Source: a virus. From it: a DNA stretch of 22,675 nucleotides. Below, in pieces: positions 6,604 through 14,263 of this stretch. The translations under genes were made by a program, and so were the position numbers. The DNA lies in the IMG/VR virus record IMGVR_UViG_3300010354_000717, positions 1-22,675 of that record. One strand, given 5' to 3'. The notes below the pieces were generated by a model. The model searched no databases. It saw only the letters and a program-made list of their open reading frames with translations, and was not told the origin of the DNA. Position 1 is the first letter of the stretch, and every line of letters begins with the position of its first letter.

Positions 6604-7488
6604 TCATTCCTCATAGCTTGTACTACCACCTGCTCCCCAACTGCTGTTTTGATTCTGGCGAGTGTAACTGGGATTGAGATTGTTCATTTCAAGAATATCG
6701 TCTCGTAGATTCTGGTTGCGCTTTTCAATGTTAAGCACTCGAGTAAAGGAATTAGTGATAGCAGCAGTATAATAAGCAAAAGGATTTTGTGATTTGCTTT
6801 CATCAAATTGTAGTCCTATCTGTGACAGTTGTAGTAGAGCCTGGCTGCGCATTTCGTCGTTGTAGGTGTAACCACGCCAGTTTGAACGAGTGGCATAGCG
6901 TTCGCACAGCTTCATAAACATCAGGGCCAGCTTTTTGGTCATGGTTCCGTGATCTTTGCTGAATTTGCCAGTTTCTAAATCACCTTGCCAGTGACTCATG
7001 CCTACCACATGATATTCATCATTCTCGTTGATTTTCCAGTGTTGAAACGGAGGAAAATTTACCTTTACATATTTTGTAGGCAATTTTAGCAGTTCTTCAA
7101 CACCAGCATCGTATTCTGTTTCCACAGCAGTGTCCTCTTCTTCTAACAACTGCTTTTTGCTCTTGCTTTCGTCTACAGGCACATGACTCCAGGTCATGAC
7201 TCTAAATATCACGTCTGTTTCTGGAATTTTAGTGTGCTTGATTTCAAACTCTTCTAATTTACGTTTGGTGCCATCTGCCGTGGCAGCTTCGTGCGCCAGT
7301 TTGGCCAATCGCTCTGCACGATTTTTACGTCCTTGCAAAACATCTTTTTTTGCTATGGTTCCCTTGTTGTTCAATGACACTATGATATCATAGTCTGCAT
7401 TTTCAGGTACAGCATACCAGCAGTAGGTGTTTTTGCTTTTGTGTATCTCCTTTAGTATGTCTTTGTTGTTGAGGTAATTGTGCTTCAT
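6604..7488 (-). CDS. 55: Late-transcription sigma factor, gp55-like, with large insertion
   Basis: gp55 is the small sigma-family factor that lets host RNA polymerase recognise TATAAATA late promoters. The N-terminus (HNYLNNKDIL, 3-12) matches T4 gp55's YNYVNNKELL. Residues 181-263 match its sigma core, including RSNWRGYTYNDEMRSQA, FDESKSQNPFAYY and IEKRNQNLRDDIL, the polymerase- and -10-binding part. Between them lie about 160 residues absent from T4 gp55, including VNFPPFQHW (143-151). The protein is therefore 294 residues against 185. The C-terminus ends in a Gly/Ser/Asn-rich tail without the hydrophobic-acidic clamp-binding motif of T4 gp55. It is first in the 55-47-46 cluster, as in T4. 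AAGGA (7499-7503) lies ten bases before the ATG. Sure of the family, less of how the extra region works. Confidence 0.85.
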   Translation of the reverse strand: MKHNYLNNKDILKEIHKSKNTYCWYAVPENADYDIIVSLNNKGTIAKKDVLQGRKNRAERLAKLAHEAATADGTKRKLEEFEIKHTKIPETDVIFRVMTWSHVPVDESKSKKQLLEEEDTAVETEYDAGVEELLKLPTKYVKVNFPPFQHWKINENDEYHVVGMSHWQGDLETGKFSKDHGTMTKKLALMFMKLCERYATRSNWRGYTYNDEMRSQALLQLSQIGLQFDESKSQNPFAYYTAAITNSFTRVLNIEKRNQNLRDDILEMNNLNPSYTRQNQNSSWGAGGSTSYEE

Positions 7489-7528
7489 GGGTTAGTGTTC
7501 CTTTATAAAACTACCACTTATTTTAACG

Positions 7529-7536
7529 AATAAATA
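7529..7536 (+). promoter_or_regulatory. Late promoter -10 (AATAAATA) for the gp48 baseplate operon
   Basis: AATAAATA differs from the T4 late octamer by one base. The predicted start point near 7542 gives a 23-base leader holding the ribosome site GAGAGGA (7549-7555), nine bases before the gp48 ATG. It heads the run gp48, gp53, hub-like protein, gp5 and lysozyme-like protein, in which no other octamer is seen between genes. Confidence 0.7.
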
Positions 7537-7564
7537 ATAAAAAAGCAAGAGAGGACTAGTACTT

Positions 7565-8539
7565 ATGCCAGCAGTAACTCCAGGAGGTTACGGAAGATTT
7601 TACGATCAAAATGCGTCAAGCAGCAGTGCTCCTGCGCTGCCAGGTATCGTAGGAGGGCAAGGTGCATTGGCACCAAATGACGGTCCAGCACGGCCCGCAC
7701 CAGATATAAAACAAAATTTCAATGACAGCAGTAGTTATACTGGCACCGGCAATCAAAACAAGAGATTGTATCCATCAGTTGATTTTTCTAACATGAGGAT
7801 GGAAAATGCAGGACTAAACAAAGGCGGCGCAAATTCTCCAAAGTCAAGATCACTGAATCCCACAGTTAACAGTGGACAAACATCAACGTCTTTGATACCA
7901 GCTGAGGATGATTGGCGCATAAGAATCAGTTTGCCAACCAACTCATCAATTTTTTATCAAAATGCAGGTGCGAGCCAAGTTACCATGCAGCCCATAATTG
8001 AAAGTGGGGTAAATGGTGTGATTTTTCCATACACTCCGTCAATCTCTGTGGCACACAATGCTAGATACCAGGAACAGTCGCTTACTCACAGCAACTATAA
8101 AAATTATTTTTATGAAGGCAGTGATGTGGCAGCTATCACCATTTCTGGCGACTTTACTGCACAAAATGAAAAAGAAGCTGCGTATGTTTTGGCCTGCGTG
8201 TACTTTTTACGAGCTACCACAAGAATGTGGTTTGGTCAAACTGCTTCACTGCCAGTGGGTACTCCGCCAACCATTGTGTTTTTAGATGGTTATGGACAAT
8301 TTTATTTTCCACACGTGAGCTGTGTGGTCACAAACTTTACTCATACTTTACCTAACGATGTTGATTACATACCGTTGAAAACTTCATTTCAAAACACAAG
8401 GATTCCTACTTTTAGTCAAATCAGTGTGACCTTGCAACCGGTGCTCAGTCGCAAGCGCATGCATGAAGATTTCAACTTGGATTATGTGGCTCAGGGTCTG
8501 TTGTTAGGAAACAAAAAAGGCGTGGGAGGATTCCTATAA
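7565..8539 (+). CDS. 48: Baseplate tail-tube cap/initiator, gp48-like
   Basis: gp48 caps the baseplate hub and starts polymerisation of the tail tube. This 324-residue protein has a disordered, Ser/Asn/Pro-rich N-terminal third (1-115) followed by a compact domain beginning DWRIRISLP and containing VIFPYTPSISVAHNARY, LTHSNYKNYFYEGSDV, ITISGDFTAQNEKEAAY, a run with MWFGQT, and FTHTLPNDVDYIP. This pattern is that of gp48 proteins of marine T4-like phages, with the tube-protein-like fold expected of gp48/gp54. T4 gp48 is 364 residues. No separate gp54 is seen in the window, so this protein might do both jobs. The TAA overlaps the next ATG by one base (TAATG). Confidence 0.8.
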   Translation: MPAVTPGGYGRFYDQNASSSSAPALPGIVGGQGALAPNDGPARPAPDIKQNFNDSSSYTGTGNQNKRLYPSVDFSNMRMENAGLNKGGANSPKSRSLNPTVNSGQTSTSLIPAEDDWRIRISLPTNSSIFYQNAGASQVTMQPIIESGVNGVIFPYTPSISVAHNARYQEQSLTHSNYKNYFYEGSDVAAITISGDFTAQNEKEAAYVLACVYFLRATTRMWFGQTASLPVGTPPTIVFLDGYGQFYFPHVSCVVTNFTHTLPNDVDYIPLKTSFQNTRIPTFSQISVTLQPVLSRKRMHEDFNLDYVAQGLLLGNKKGVGGFL

Positions 8540-8850
8540 TGGCCACCAAGCGTGTTGAATACTCTAGGAACAGTGCTTATGCAACCACTGGTCGTTTTGG
8601 TGCATTCTTGGACGTTATGGAATATAGAAGTATTCCGCCGAAAGCTGACGATGTGCAATACATCATTGATCGAGTATACAAAAACCGTCCTGATCTTTTG
8701 GCCTACGATCTTTATGGTGATGCCAACCTGTGGTGGGTTTTTGCAATTCGCAATCCCAATGTCTTAAAAAATCCTCTTGGCGATTTCTTACCAGGAGTTC
8801 TTATCAGTATTCCAAAAAAAGAAACAATCAACGCAGCCTTAGGATTATAA
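8539..8850 (+). CDS. 53: Baseplate wedge subunit gp53
   Basis: gp53 joins neighbouring wedges around the hub late in baseplate assembly. This 103-residue protein shows the family pattern: an N-terminal YSRNSAYATT, then PPKADDVQYIID, RPDLLAYDLYGDANLWWVFAIRN (about 51-73), and a C-terminal PLGDFLPGVLISIP typical of the LysM-like fold reported for gp53. T4 gp53 is 196 residues, so this is the short form. A good ribosome site, GGGAGGA at 8524-8530, lies inside the gp48 end, and the start overlaps the gp48 stop by one base. The next gene begins one base after the stop, so the three are tightly coupled. Confidence 0.85.
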   Translation: MATKRVEYSRNSAYATTGRFGAFLDVMEYRSIPPKADDVQYIIDRVYKNRPDLLAYDLYGDANLWWVFAIRNPNVLKNPLGDFLPGVLISIPKKETINAALGL

Positions 8851-8851
8851 C

Positions 8852-11551
8852 ATGGCAGAAACAGCTCTTGTAGGGATCCAAGCCCAAGGCAGTTACCAAG
8901 AACAACCTTTAGACGCCAATCAAGCACAGCGATTACAACAGAATCGAACAAATGCTTTACAAGAAGCAGACACTGACCCAGGCGACGGATTTGGAGCCAC
9001 TAGAAAACCTTCTTTTTCCACCGCAGTATCAGATGCGCAAGCAGCCAGTAGAACCGACAGCAGAAATTTCACCGGTCCAGACACACAGAATAAAAAGAAA
9101 TTAGAAGTAGGTACAGATCAGACTCCGGTACCCACAGTGGGGAAAAATCCCTTGCATGATTATGCTTCGCATACCTATAGCATAAGTTTACACATGTTGA
9201 GCAAGGCAGATTTCAATCAAATGGGAGCTGACCCAGACAGCAACTGGGTACCAAGCAAAACCATCATTGGTGGCGCAGGCAAATGGGGAGTTGAAGGATT
9301 TACAAGAGACCAGAACTTTCTAGATGATTTTTATTTTGATAATCTTAAGGTCACAACAATCATAGGCAGCACTGCGGGCAATCAAGGCACTAATTCAGTC
9401 GAGCTAGGCTTTACTGTGATTGAGCCCTATGGTGTGACCTTGATTGATCGATTGATTGATGCCTGTCTTGATCCAGCAGTGGATGGCAAAAACTATATTG
9501 AAATACCTTATTTGATTCAAATTGATTTTTATGGATTTGATGACGAAGGCATTTCTAAACCTCTAACCAAGCAAAGAAAATTCATTCCAATTAATATCTT
9601 AAGTATGAATATCAAAGCAGGCATCAAAGGTGCTGAATATCAAATGAGTGCAGTGCCATATGCACATTCTGGATTCCAAGAATCAATTGCTGCTACGCCA
9701 GCCAACTTTGAAGTCATTGCCAGTACCTTGCAAGAATATTTTGCTGACGTCAGTGATGCCAATGATTTAAAACTGGCTGAAAAGTTCAATCAAAGAGCAG
9801 AAGCAGAAAAAGCAGCAGCAGCCAAAGAAGAAAAAACATCACCAGCTGCTCAATCAAATGCAAGAAAAACCACCAAGTCTGAAAGCAGTGCCAGCGGAAC
9901 TGACGATAGTGATCCAAGTTACACAGTAAAAAGTTATGTTAGTGCCTATAATGCATGGGGCAAAGCGGCTGTGGCAAACAAGAATGCTACAGATTACAAC
10001 AGTATTAAAGTGGTGTTTGATGACAAAATTCTAAAAGCGGCCAATGGCAATGGTGGCAAGATTGTGAATGCGCAGGCACAACCCGCCAGTCAGGTGCCAA
10101 CTGTGAATCCAAAAAGAAACAAACAAGCATCTCAGTCGGTTAGAAGCAACTATGGCAAACCTGATGCTAGACCTAATTTTAATCAAAGCAAGTTCACAAT
10201 CAACGGGCAAACCAGTGTGATTTCAGTGATCAACAATATCATGTTGAGCAGTGAATACATCAGATCGCAGGTGATTGATCCTACCAAGGATGCAGCACAA
10301 AATTCAGCAGACAAAAAGGCGCCAGTGAACTGGTGGAAAGTGATTCCAGAAGTGAAATTGCGTTCCTATTGTCCGCGAAACAGCAAGTGGTATCTAGATG
10401 TCACTTATTATGTAAAATCTTACACTGTTTATAATAGAACACATCCTAATGCACCCAAGGACATGCCCAAAGGTTGGCACAGAGAGTACAACTATATCTA
10501 CACAGGACAAAACAATGACATCATTGATTTCAGCATTGAATTTGACACTGCTTTTTATACTGCTGTGACCATTGATAGAAATCGTGTGGCATCCACACTG
10601 GTACAGGCCAGTCCTGATCTTGAAGACACCAGATATCTGGCACAAAAAGATGAGACACCAGCAGACACTGCTAAAAGAAAAGCTCTAAGCGGTGGAATTC
10701 AACCCACTACCATAGTGCCAGTTGCAGATAATGTGAGTTCAGCTTCGCAGGCCAGCAACAGACAAAACAGTGTGAGCATGGCCACAGCTTCACTGGATGA
10801 GCATGTGAGCAGCGGGCAGTCAGCTGACCAACTGAACATACGACTTAAAATTATTGGAGATCCACAGTTTATCAAACAGGATGAAATATATTATTCTCCT
10901 TCAGCACGTAGGTACAACGAAGAAGCAGCAGCCGCAAATAACTATGTAACAGATCCTAGTAGCAGTATAGCCATGGACAACGGCGAAGTACATGTGAAAC
11001 TGAGTTGGAAAACGCCAGTGGACATTGATGAGGAAACTGGTGCACTGCGTATAAATGGCAATTACTTTCAATCTGCCTTTAGCGGAATATTTCAGGTGCT
11101 CACTGTGGAAAGCACGTTTGCACAAGGAAAATTTGAACAGACCTTGGACTGCATAAGATTACCAGATCAGCCCACAGATGCGCCTGGTGAAGCCAATCAA
11201 ACCAATGACATAAGAAAAGACAATTTACCAAAAGCCAAAAAAGATGGCGAAGGCATTGGTTATCAGAAACAAGACAGTGCATCAGTAGAAGCACTAAAAA
11301 CCAGTACGCTAACTGCTCTGCTGGAAAACAAATCAACCAACAAGGTACCAAACACAGCAGGCAGCACAGATGATACTTATTTTAGATCTGGCGGCAGTCT
11401 AGGTGGATATGCACAATCAAATGTAGACACCTCACCAGAGCAGGATCAAACCGGCTACGGCGAAGAATATCAAAGCAGTCAGGCACGAGCATTATCCAAT
11501 ATCAACAGAACAGCACCAACAGAAACAGCCAACGAATTTTTTGGTATTTAA
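8852..11551 (+). CDS. Large baseplate hub-like structural protein (gp27 position)
   Basis: This 899-residue protein sits between gp53 and gp5. Ordered blocks alternate with disordered linkers: disorder at 1-100; a globular block at about 105-300 with VELGFTVIEPYGVTLIDRL and IPYLIQIDFYGFDDEG; an Ala/Lys/Glu/Ser-rich linker at about 310-350; a block at about 440-590 with YYVKSYTVYNRTHP and a YIYTGQNNDIIDFSIEFD strand; a block at about 660-770 ending GKFEQTLDCIRLP; and a disordered tail rich in Gln, Ser and Asn. The short-loop FxQxLxxxR ending is common in gp27/VgrG-type hub proteins. I infer that it forms the trimeric hub ring carrying gp5, replacing T4 gp27 (391 residues). AGGA at 8841-8844 serves as ribosome site. 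It is certainly a virion protein by context; the hub role is inference. Confidence 0.6.
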   Translation: MAETALVGIQAQGSYQEQPLDANQAQRLQQNRTNALQEADTDPGDGFGATRKPSFSTAVSDAQAASRTDSRNFTGPDTQNKKKLEVGTDQTPVPTVGKNPLHDYASHTYSISLHMLSKADFNQMGADPDSNWVPSKTIIGGAGKWGVEGFTRDQNFLDDFYFDNLKVTTIIGSTAGNQGTNSVELGFTVIEPYGVTLIDRLIDACLDPAVDGKNYIEIPYLIQIDFYGFDDEGISKPLTKQRKFIPINILSMNIKAGIKGAEYQMSAVPYAHSGFQESIAATPANFEVIASTLQEYFADVSDANDLKLAEKFNQRAEAEKAAAAKEEKTSPAAQSNARKTTKSESSASGTDDSDPSYTVKSYVSAYNAWGKAAVANKNATDYNSIKVVFDDKILKAANGNGGKIVNAQAQPASQVPTVNPKRNKQASQSVRSNYGKPDARPNFNQSKFTINGQTSVISVINNIMLSSEYIRSQVIDPTKDAAQNSADKKAPVNWWKVIPEVKLRSYCPRNSKWYLDVTYYVKSYTVYNRTHPNAPKDMPKGWHREYNYIYTGQNNDIIDFSIEFDTAFYTAVTIDRNRVASTLVQASPDLEDTRYLAQKDETPADTAKRKALSGGIQPTTIVPVADNVSSASQASNRQNSVSMATASLDEHVSSGQSADQLNIRLKIIGDPQFIKQDEIYYSPSARRYNEEAAAANNYVTDPSSSIAMDNGEVHVKLSWKTPVDIDEETGALRINGNYFQSAFSGIFQVLTVESTFAQGKFEQTLDCIRLPDQPTDAPGEANQTNDIRKDNLPKAKKDGEGIGYQKQDSASVEALKTSTLTALLENKSTNKVPNTAGSTDDTYFRSGGSLGGYAQSNVDTSPEQDQTGYGEEYQSSQARALSNINRTAPTETANEFFGI

Positions 11552-11571
11552 TTTCAATTACGGACTAAACC

Positions 11572-13032
11572 ATGGGCAGCAGTGATAAAATTTATGGAAA
11601 CAAAATACCCAAGCGAGCAGATCCTTCGCAAGCTTCGGGCACAGTTCTAAATCCGGGTCCTTACGAAGCAGTGATCAAGAACGTGCTTGACAACACCAGA
11701 TCTGGTAGACTACAGGTATGGATTCCGGAACTAGGCTCGGGAGATCAAGACAACGACAACTATTGGTACACAGTGAGTTATGCAAGTCCTTTTGCAGGCA
11801 CAACTTCACAACCTGATGGATTTGAAAACATAACTTCAAATTTCTATGGTTATACAAAGCATACCTATGGATTTTTTGCGGTACCGCCAGATGTTGGTAA
11901 TGTGGTGTTGGTGACTTTCATAAATGGTGATCCCAGCCGCGGCTATTGGTTTGCCTGCGTGGTAAACAAACTGGGCAAAAACATGATTCCCGCCATAGGT
12001 GGCGGCGACAAATCAAAATTTGACGAAGCAGCTATTGGCGACGAAAAGGTAAAAAAAGCACTCACTGCTGAAAGTGTTTGGCCCTTGGCCGAAACACAAG
12101 AAAATGATGGTAAAAATGTACAAAGTGATTTTTTAGATATCAAAAAGCCTCCTCACGAATGGCAGGTACGCAGATACATTCAACAGGGTCTTGATCGCGA
12201 TGCTCAAAGAGGAGCGGTCAACAGTTCTTCGCAGCGAAACATACCTAGTGCCACATTTGGATGGAGCACACCTGGAAGAAATTTATTTGGGGATCCTGCA
12301 GAAAATCCTGAATTAAAAGCCAAAGCAGACCGAGGCGAAATCACGCAAAGTGATTTGTTTGCACTGGCCAGAAAAGGTGGTCATAGCATTGTGATGGACG
12401 ATGGCGATTTTGAAGCCAAGAATCAGTTTCTACGATTGCGTACCAGTTATGGGCATCAACTGCTCATGGATGATACTAATGGCATGACTTATCTTATCAA
12501 CAGTGAAGGTACCTGTTGGATTGAGCTGGCAAAAAACGGGCAGATGCACATTTTTACCAGCGGTGGATTCAATGTGCGCAGTCAAGGTGACATAAACTTT
12601 CATAGCGATACCAATATCAAAATGCATGCAGAAGACAAAATTAAAATATTTGCAGGCAATCAAATTGATATCAATACCAAAACATTCATACAGATGAGCA
12701 CAGATCTTAGCAAGATATATGCTAGCCAAGTGCAGATTGGCGGCAGTAGCACGGTTAATATCAGTGCAGGAGGGATTGGCAGTTTCAAGGCAGGGGAGCT
12801 TTTACAGTACACTGGAGGCAAAATTCATCTTAATACCAGTCCTGCTCCAGTGGTGCAAAAACCTGAACCTATACCAAAATTCTTACACAGTGATACCTTG
12901 CTCAACAGCGGTAATGGACTGTGGGAAATCACACCAAACAAATTGAACAGCATCGTGAATATTGCACCAACTCACGAACCGTGGTCAAGAACCACAGGCA
13001 ATAACCAAGCAGACAGTGCTAGTGGAGGTTAA
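11572..13032 (+). CDS. 5: Central spike protein gp5 (OB fold plus beta-helix, no lysozyme domain)
   Basis: gp5 trimers form the membrane-piercing spike under the hub. In this 486-residue protein residues 28-132 form the OB-fold domain (YEAVIKNVLDNTRSGRLQVWIPE ... PPDVGNVVLVTFINGDPSRGYW). Residues 225-325 carry a second beta-rich part (FGWSTPGRN, ARKGGHSIVMDDGD, RLRTSYGHQLLMDD, WIEL). Residues 340-420 form a beta-helix with clear eight-residue spacing of Ile or Val (INFHSDTN, IKMHAEDK, IKIFAGNQ, IDINTKTF, IQMSTDLS). T4 gp5 (575 residues) has a lysozyme domain between OB fold and beta-helix; here that place (133-225) is linker without lysozyme motifs, and a separate lysozyme-like gene follows. 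The ribosome site is weak. Confidence 0.88.
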   Translation: MGSSDKIYGNKIPKRADPSQASGTVLNPGPYEAVIKNVLDNTRSGRLQVWIPELGSGDQDNDNYWYTVSYASPFAGTTSQPDGFENITSNFYGYTKHTYGFFAVPPDVGNVVLVTFINGDPSRGYWFACVVNKLGKNMIPAIGGGDKSKFDEAAIGDEKVKKALTAESVWPLAETQENDGKNVQSDFLDIKKPPHEWQVRRYIQQGLDRDAQRGAVNSSSQRNIPSATFGWSTPGRNLFGDPAENPELKAKADRGEITQSDLFALARKGGHSIVMDDGDFEAKNQFLRLRTSYGHQLLMDDTNGMTYLINSEGTCWIELAKNGQMHIFTSGGFNVRSQGDINFHSDTNIKMHAEDKIKIFAGNQIDINTKTFIQMSTDLSKIYASQVQIGGSSTVNISAGGIGSFKAGELLQYTGGKIHLNTSPAPVVQKPEPIPKFLHSDTLLNSGNGLWEITPNKLNSIVNIAPTHEPWSRTTGNNQADSASGG

Positions 13033-13033
13033 T

Positions 13034-13813
13034 ATGGCAGAAGTGAGCGCATTATCAGCCACAGTGATTATTAAAACCGAAGATGAATGCATACCTAATA
13101 ACGTGGTTAGAGATGCAGCAGGAAATCCTATCCGACTGGCCAATGGATCATTTTTGACTTCAGGTGAAGAAAAACTAGATTCTGGTCCTCAAACAGCCAA
13201 GAATCAAACTTTACCTTTGAATTTTCAAGTGCAAAAAAGTGTGCTTGTAAATTTATCTACACCCGAGCCGCCAGGAGGCATAGGACGTCTTACTAGACTA
13301 CATGTGAAAGCTGTGATGATCATGATAGCGAGAGCAGCCAGCGGAAATCTATACAATCTAATTACACCATCAGATTTCGTAGGCAAATATCAATTGTCAG
13401 CTATAACCTTGAGTGAACTAGGATATATAAAACCAGAGTATGTGGTCACATACGGATTGTCAACTGTAAAACGTAGAGAAGCCTGGACAGGAAAAGACAG
13501 AATAAACAGTTTAGAAACATGGTTTCTCAGTCCTGGAGTACAGGAAGCAGCAATGTTCAACTTCTTGGAAAAAAATTACATCAGCATGCAAAACAACGGT
13601 GCTATCAAAGACGAAGACAATCTGTGTACGATTGCAGGTATGTTGTGTGTTGCACATATCTTAGGACCCGACAGTGGCACTGAACTGGCGCCAGGAGCCA
13701 AACGTTGGCGCACCACCGGAGGCGGAAAGGATGTCAACGGTAACTATGCTTCAACCTATTTTTTACTTGGCAGATATGCCATTGATGTGCTTGCAGCACC
13801 TAGAACACAATAA
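13034..13813 (+). CDS. Lysozyme/transglycosylase-like baseplate protein with altered active site
   Basis: This 259-residue protein has an N-terminal beta-rich or disordered part (1-85) and a helical domain (about 88-255) resembling phage and bacterial lysozyme-like proteins: IARAASGNLYNLITPSDFVGKYQ (98-120), LGYIKP (129-134), WTGKDRINS (151-159), FLSPGVQEAAM (164-174), and a closing GRYAIDVL. Members I know have glutamate in the ESG turn; here the place is Ala102 (GCC at 13337-13339), so hydrolysis of peptidoglycan is uncertain. It follows gp5 by one base, with the best ribosome site of the window (GGAGG at 13024-13028, five bases before ATG 13034). An upstream in-frame start at 12962 lies inside gp5 and is unlikely. 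I infer that it supplies, or once supplied, the cell-wall function held in T4 gp5. Confidence 0.6.
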   Translation: MAEVSALSATVIIKTEDECIPNNVVRDAAGNPIRLANGSFLTSGEEKLDSGPQTAKNQTLPLNFQVQKSVLVNLSTPEPPGGIGRLTRLHVKAVMIMIARAASGNLYNLITPSDFVGKYQLSAITLSELGYIKPEYVVTYGLSTVKRREAWTGKDRINSLETWFLSPGVQEAAMFNFLEKNYISMQNNGAIKDEDNLCTIAGMLCVAHILGPDSGTELAPGAKRWRTTGGGKDVNGNYASTYFLLGRYAIDVLAAPRTQ

Positions 13814-13816
13814 ATA
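13809..13816 (+). promoter_or_regulatory. Late promoter -10 (AATAAATA) across the upstream stop codon
   Basis: The octamer AATAAATA contains the TAA stop of the lysozyme-like gene (13811-13813). With T4 spacing, the start point would be base 13822, the A of the gp25 ATG. The motif is as good a match as the others, but its closeness to the start codon is exceptional. Confidence 0.55.
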
Positions 13817-13821
13817 CTCTT

Positions 13822-14217
13822 ATGGCACTCTACAACGGATTTAGCACTTACAACAGATACAAAAAGTACAAAGTCACAGATTTTGAACTGGTAAAACAGG
13901 ATCTGTTTAATCATTTTAACATTCGCAAGGGCGAAAAACTCATGAACCCTGAATTTGGTACCATTATCTGGGGCATGCTGTTTGAACCTTTCACTGATGA
14001 TGTACGCAAGGCAATCACAGACGATGTAAAACGCATTGTGACCTATGATCCAAGAATAGCTGTGGACAGTATTCAAATTGACGAGTATCAACAGGGCATA
14101 CAGATACTGATCACAGTTACCTATCTTGTGGAAAACTATACCAGCACCATACTCTTCAACTTTGATCGTGACAGTCGTACACTGAGCACTGGTACCTACG
14201 GTAACGACGCCATTTAA
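13822..14217 (+). CDS. 25: Baseplate wedge subunit gp25
   Basis: gp25 is a small wedge protein related to type VI secretion TssE that links the wedge to the first sheath ring. At 131 residues it equals T4 gp25 (132) in length. Family features seen are IRKGEKLMNPEFGT (34-47), matching T4's TRKGSRPFDPEFG, MLFEPFTDD, ITDDVKRIVTYDPRI (66-80), matching T4's YEPRI, and a final beta-strand pair. No Shine-Dalgarno sequence lies in the eight bases between genes; only the late-promoter octamer and ACTCTT are there. It is thus translated either by coupling from the upstream gene or from a leaderless late transcript. Confidence 0.9.
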   Translation: MALYNGFSTYNRYKKYKVTDFELVKQDLFNHFNIRKGEKLMNPEFGTIIWGMLFEPFTDDVRKAITDDVKRIVTYDPRIAVDSIQIDEYQQGIQILITVTYLVENYTSTILFNFDRDSRTLSTGTYGNDAI

Positions 14218-14236
14218 AGTAGCATATTTTATTGTG

Positions 14237-14244
14237 AATAAATA
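14237..14244 (+). promoter_or_regulatory. Late promoter -10 (AATAAATA) for gp6
   Basis: AATAAATA lies in the 46-base gap between gp25 and gp6. The predicted start near 14250 leaves a 14-base leader to the ATG at 14264, without an evident Shine-Dalgarno sequence. Confidence 0.65.
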
Positions 14245-14263
14245 CTAGAAATGGGTTATTCAC

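Noticed and set aside
12962-13033. Upstream ATG extension of the lysozyme-like gene
   Set aside because: It would overlap gp5 by 71 bases with no ribosome site, whereas ATG 13034 has GGAGG at ideal distance.
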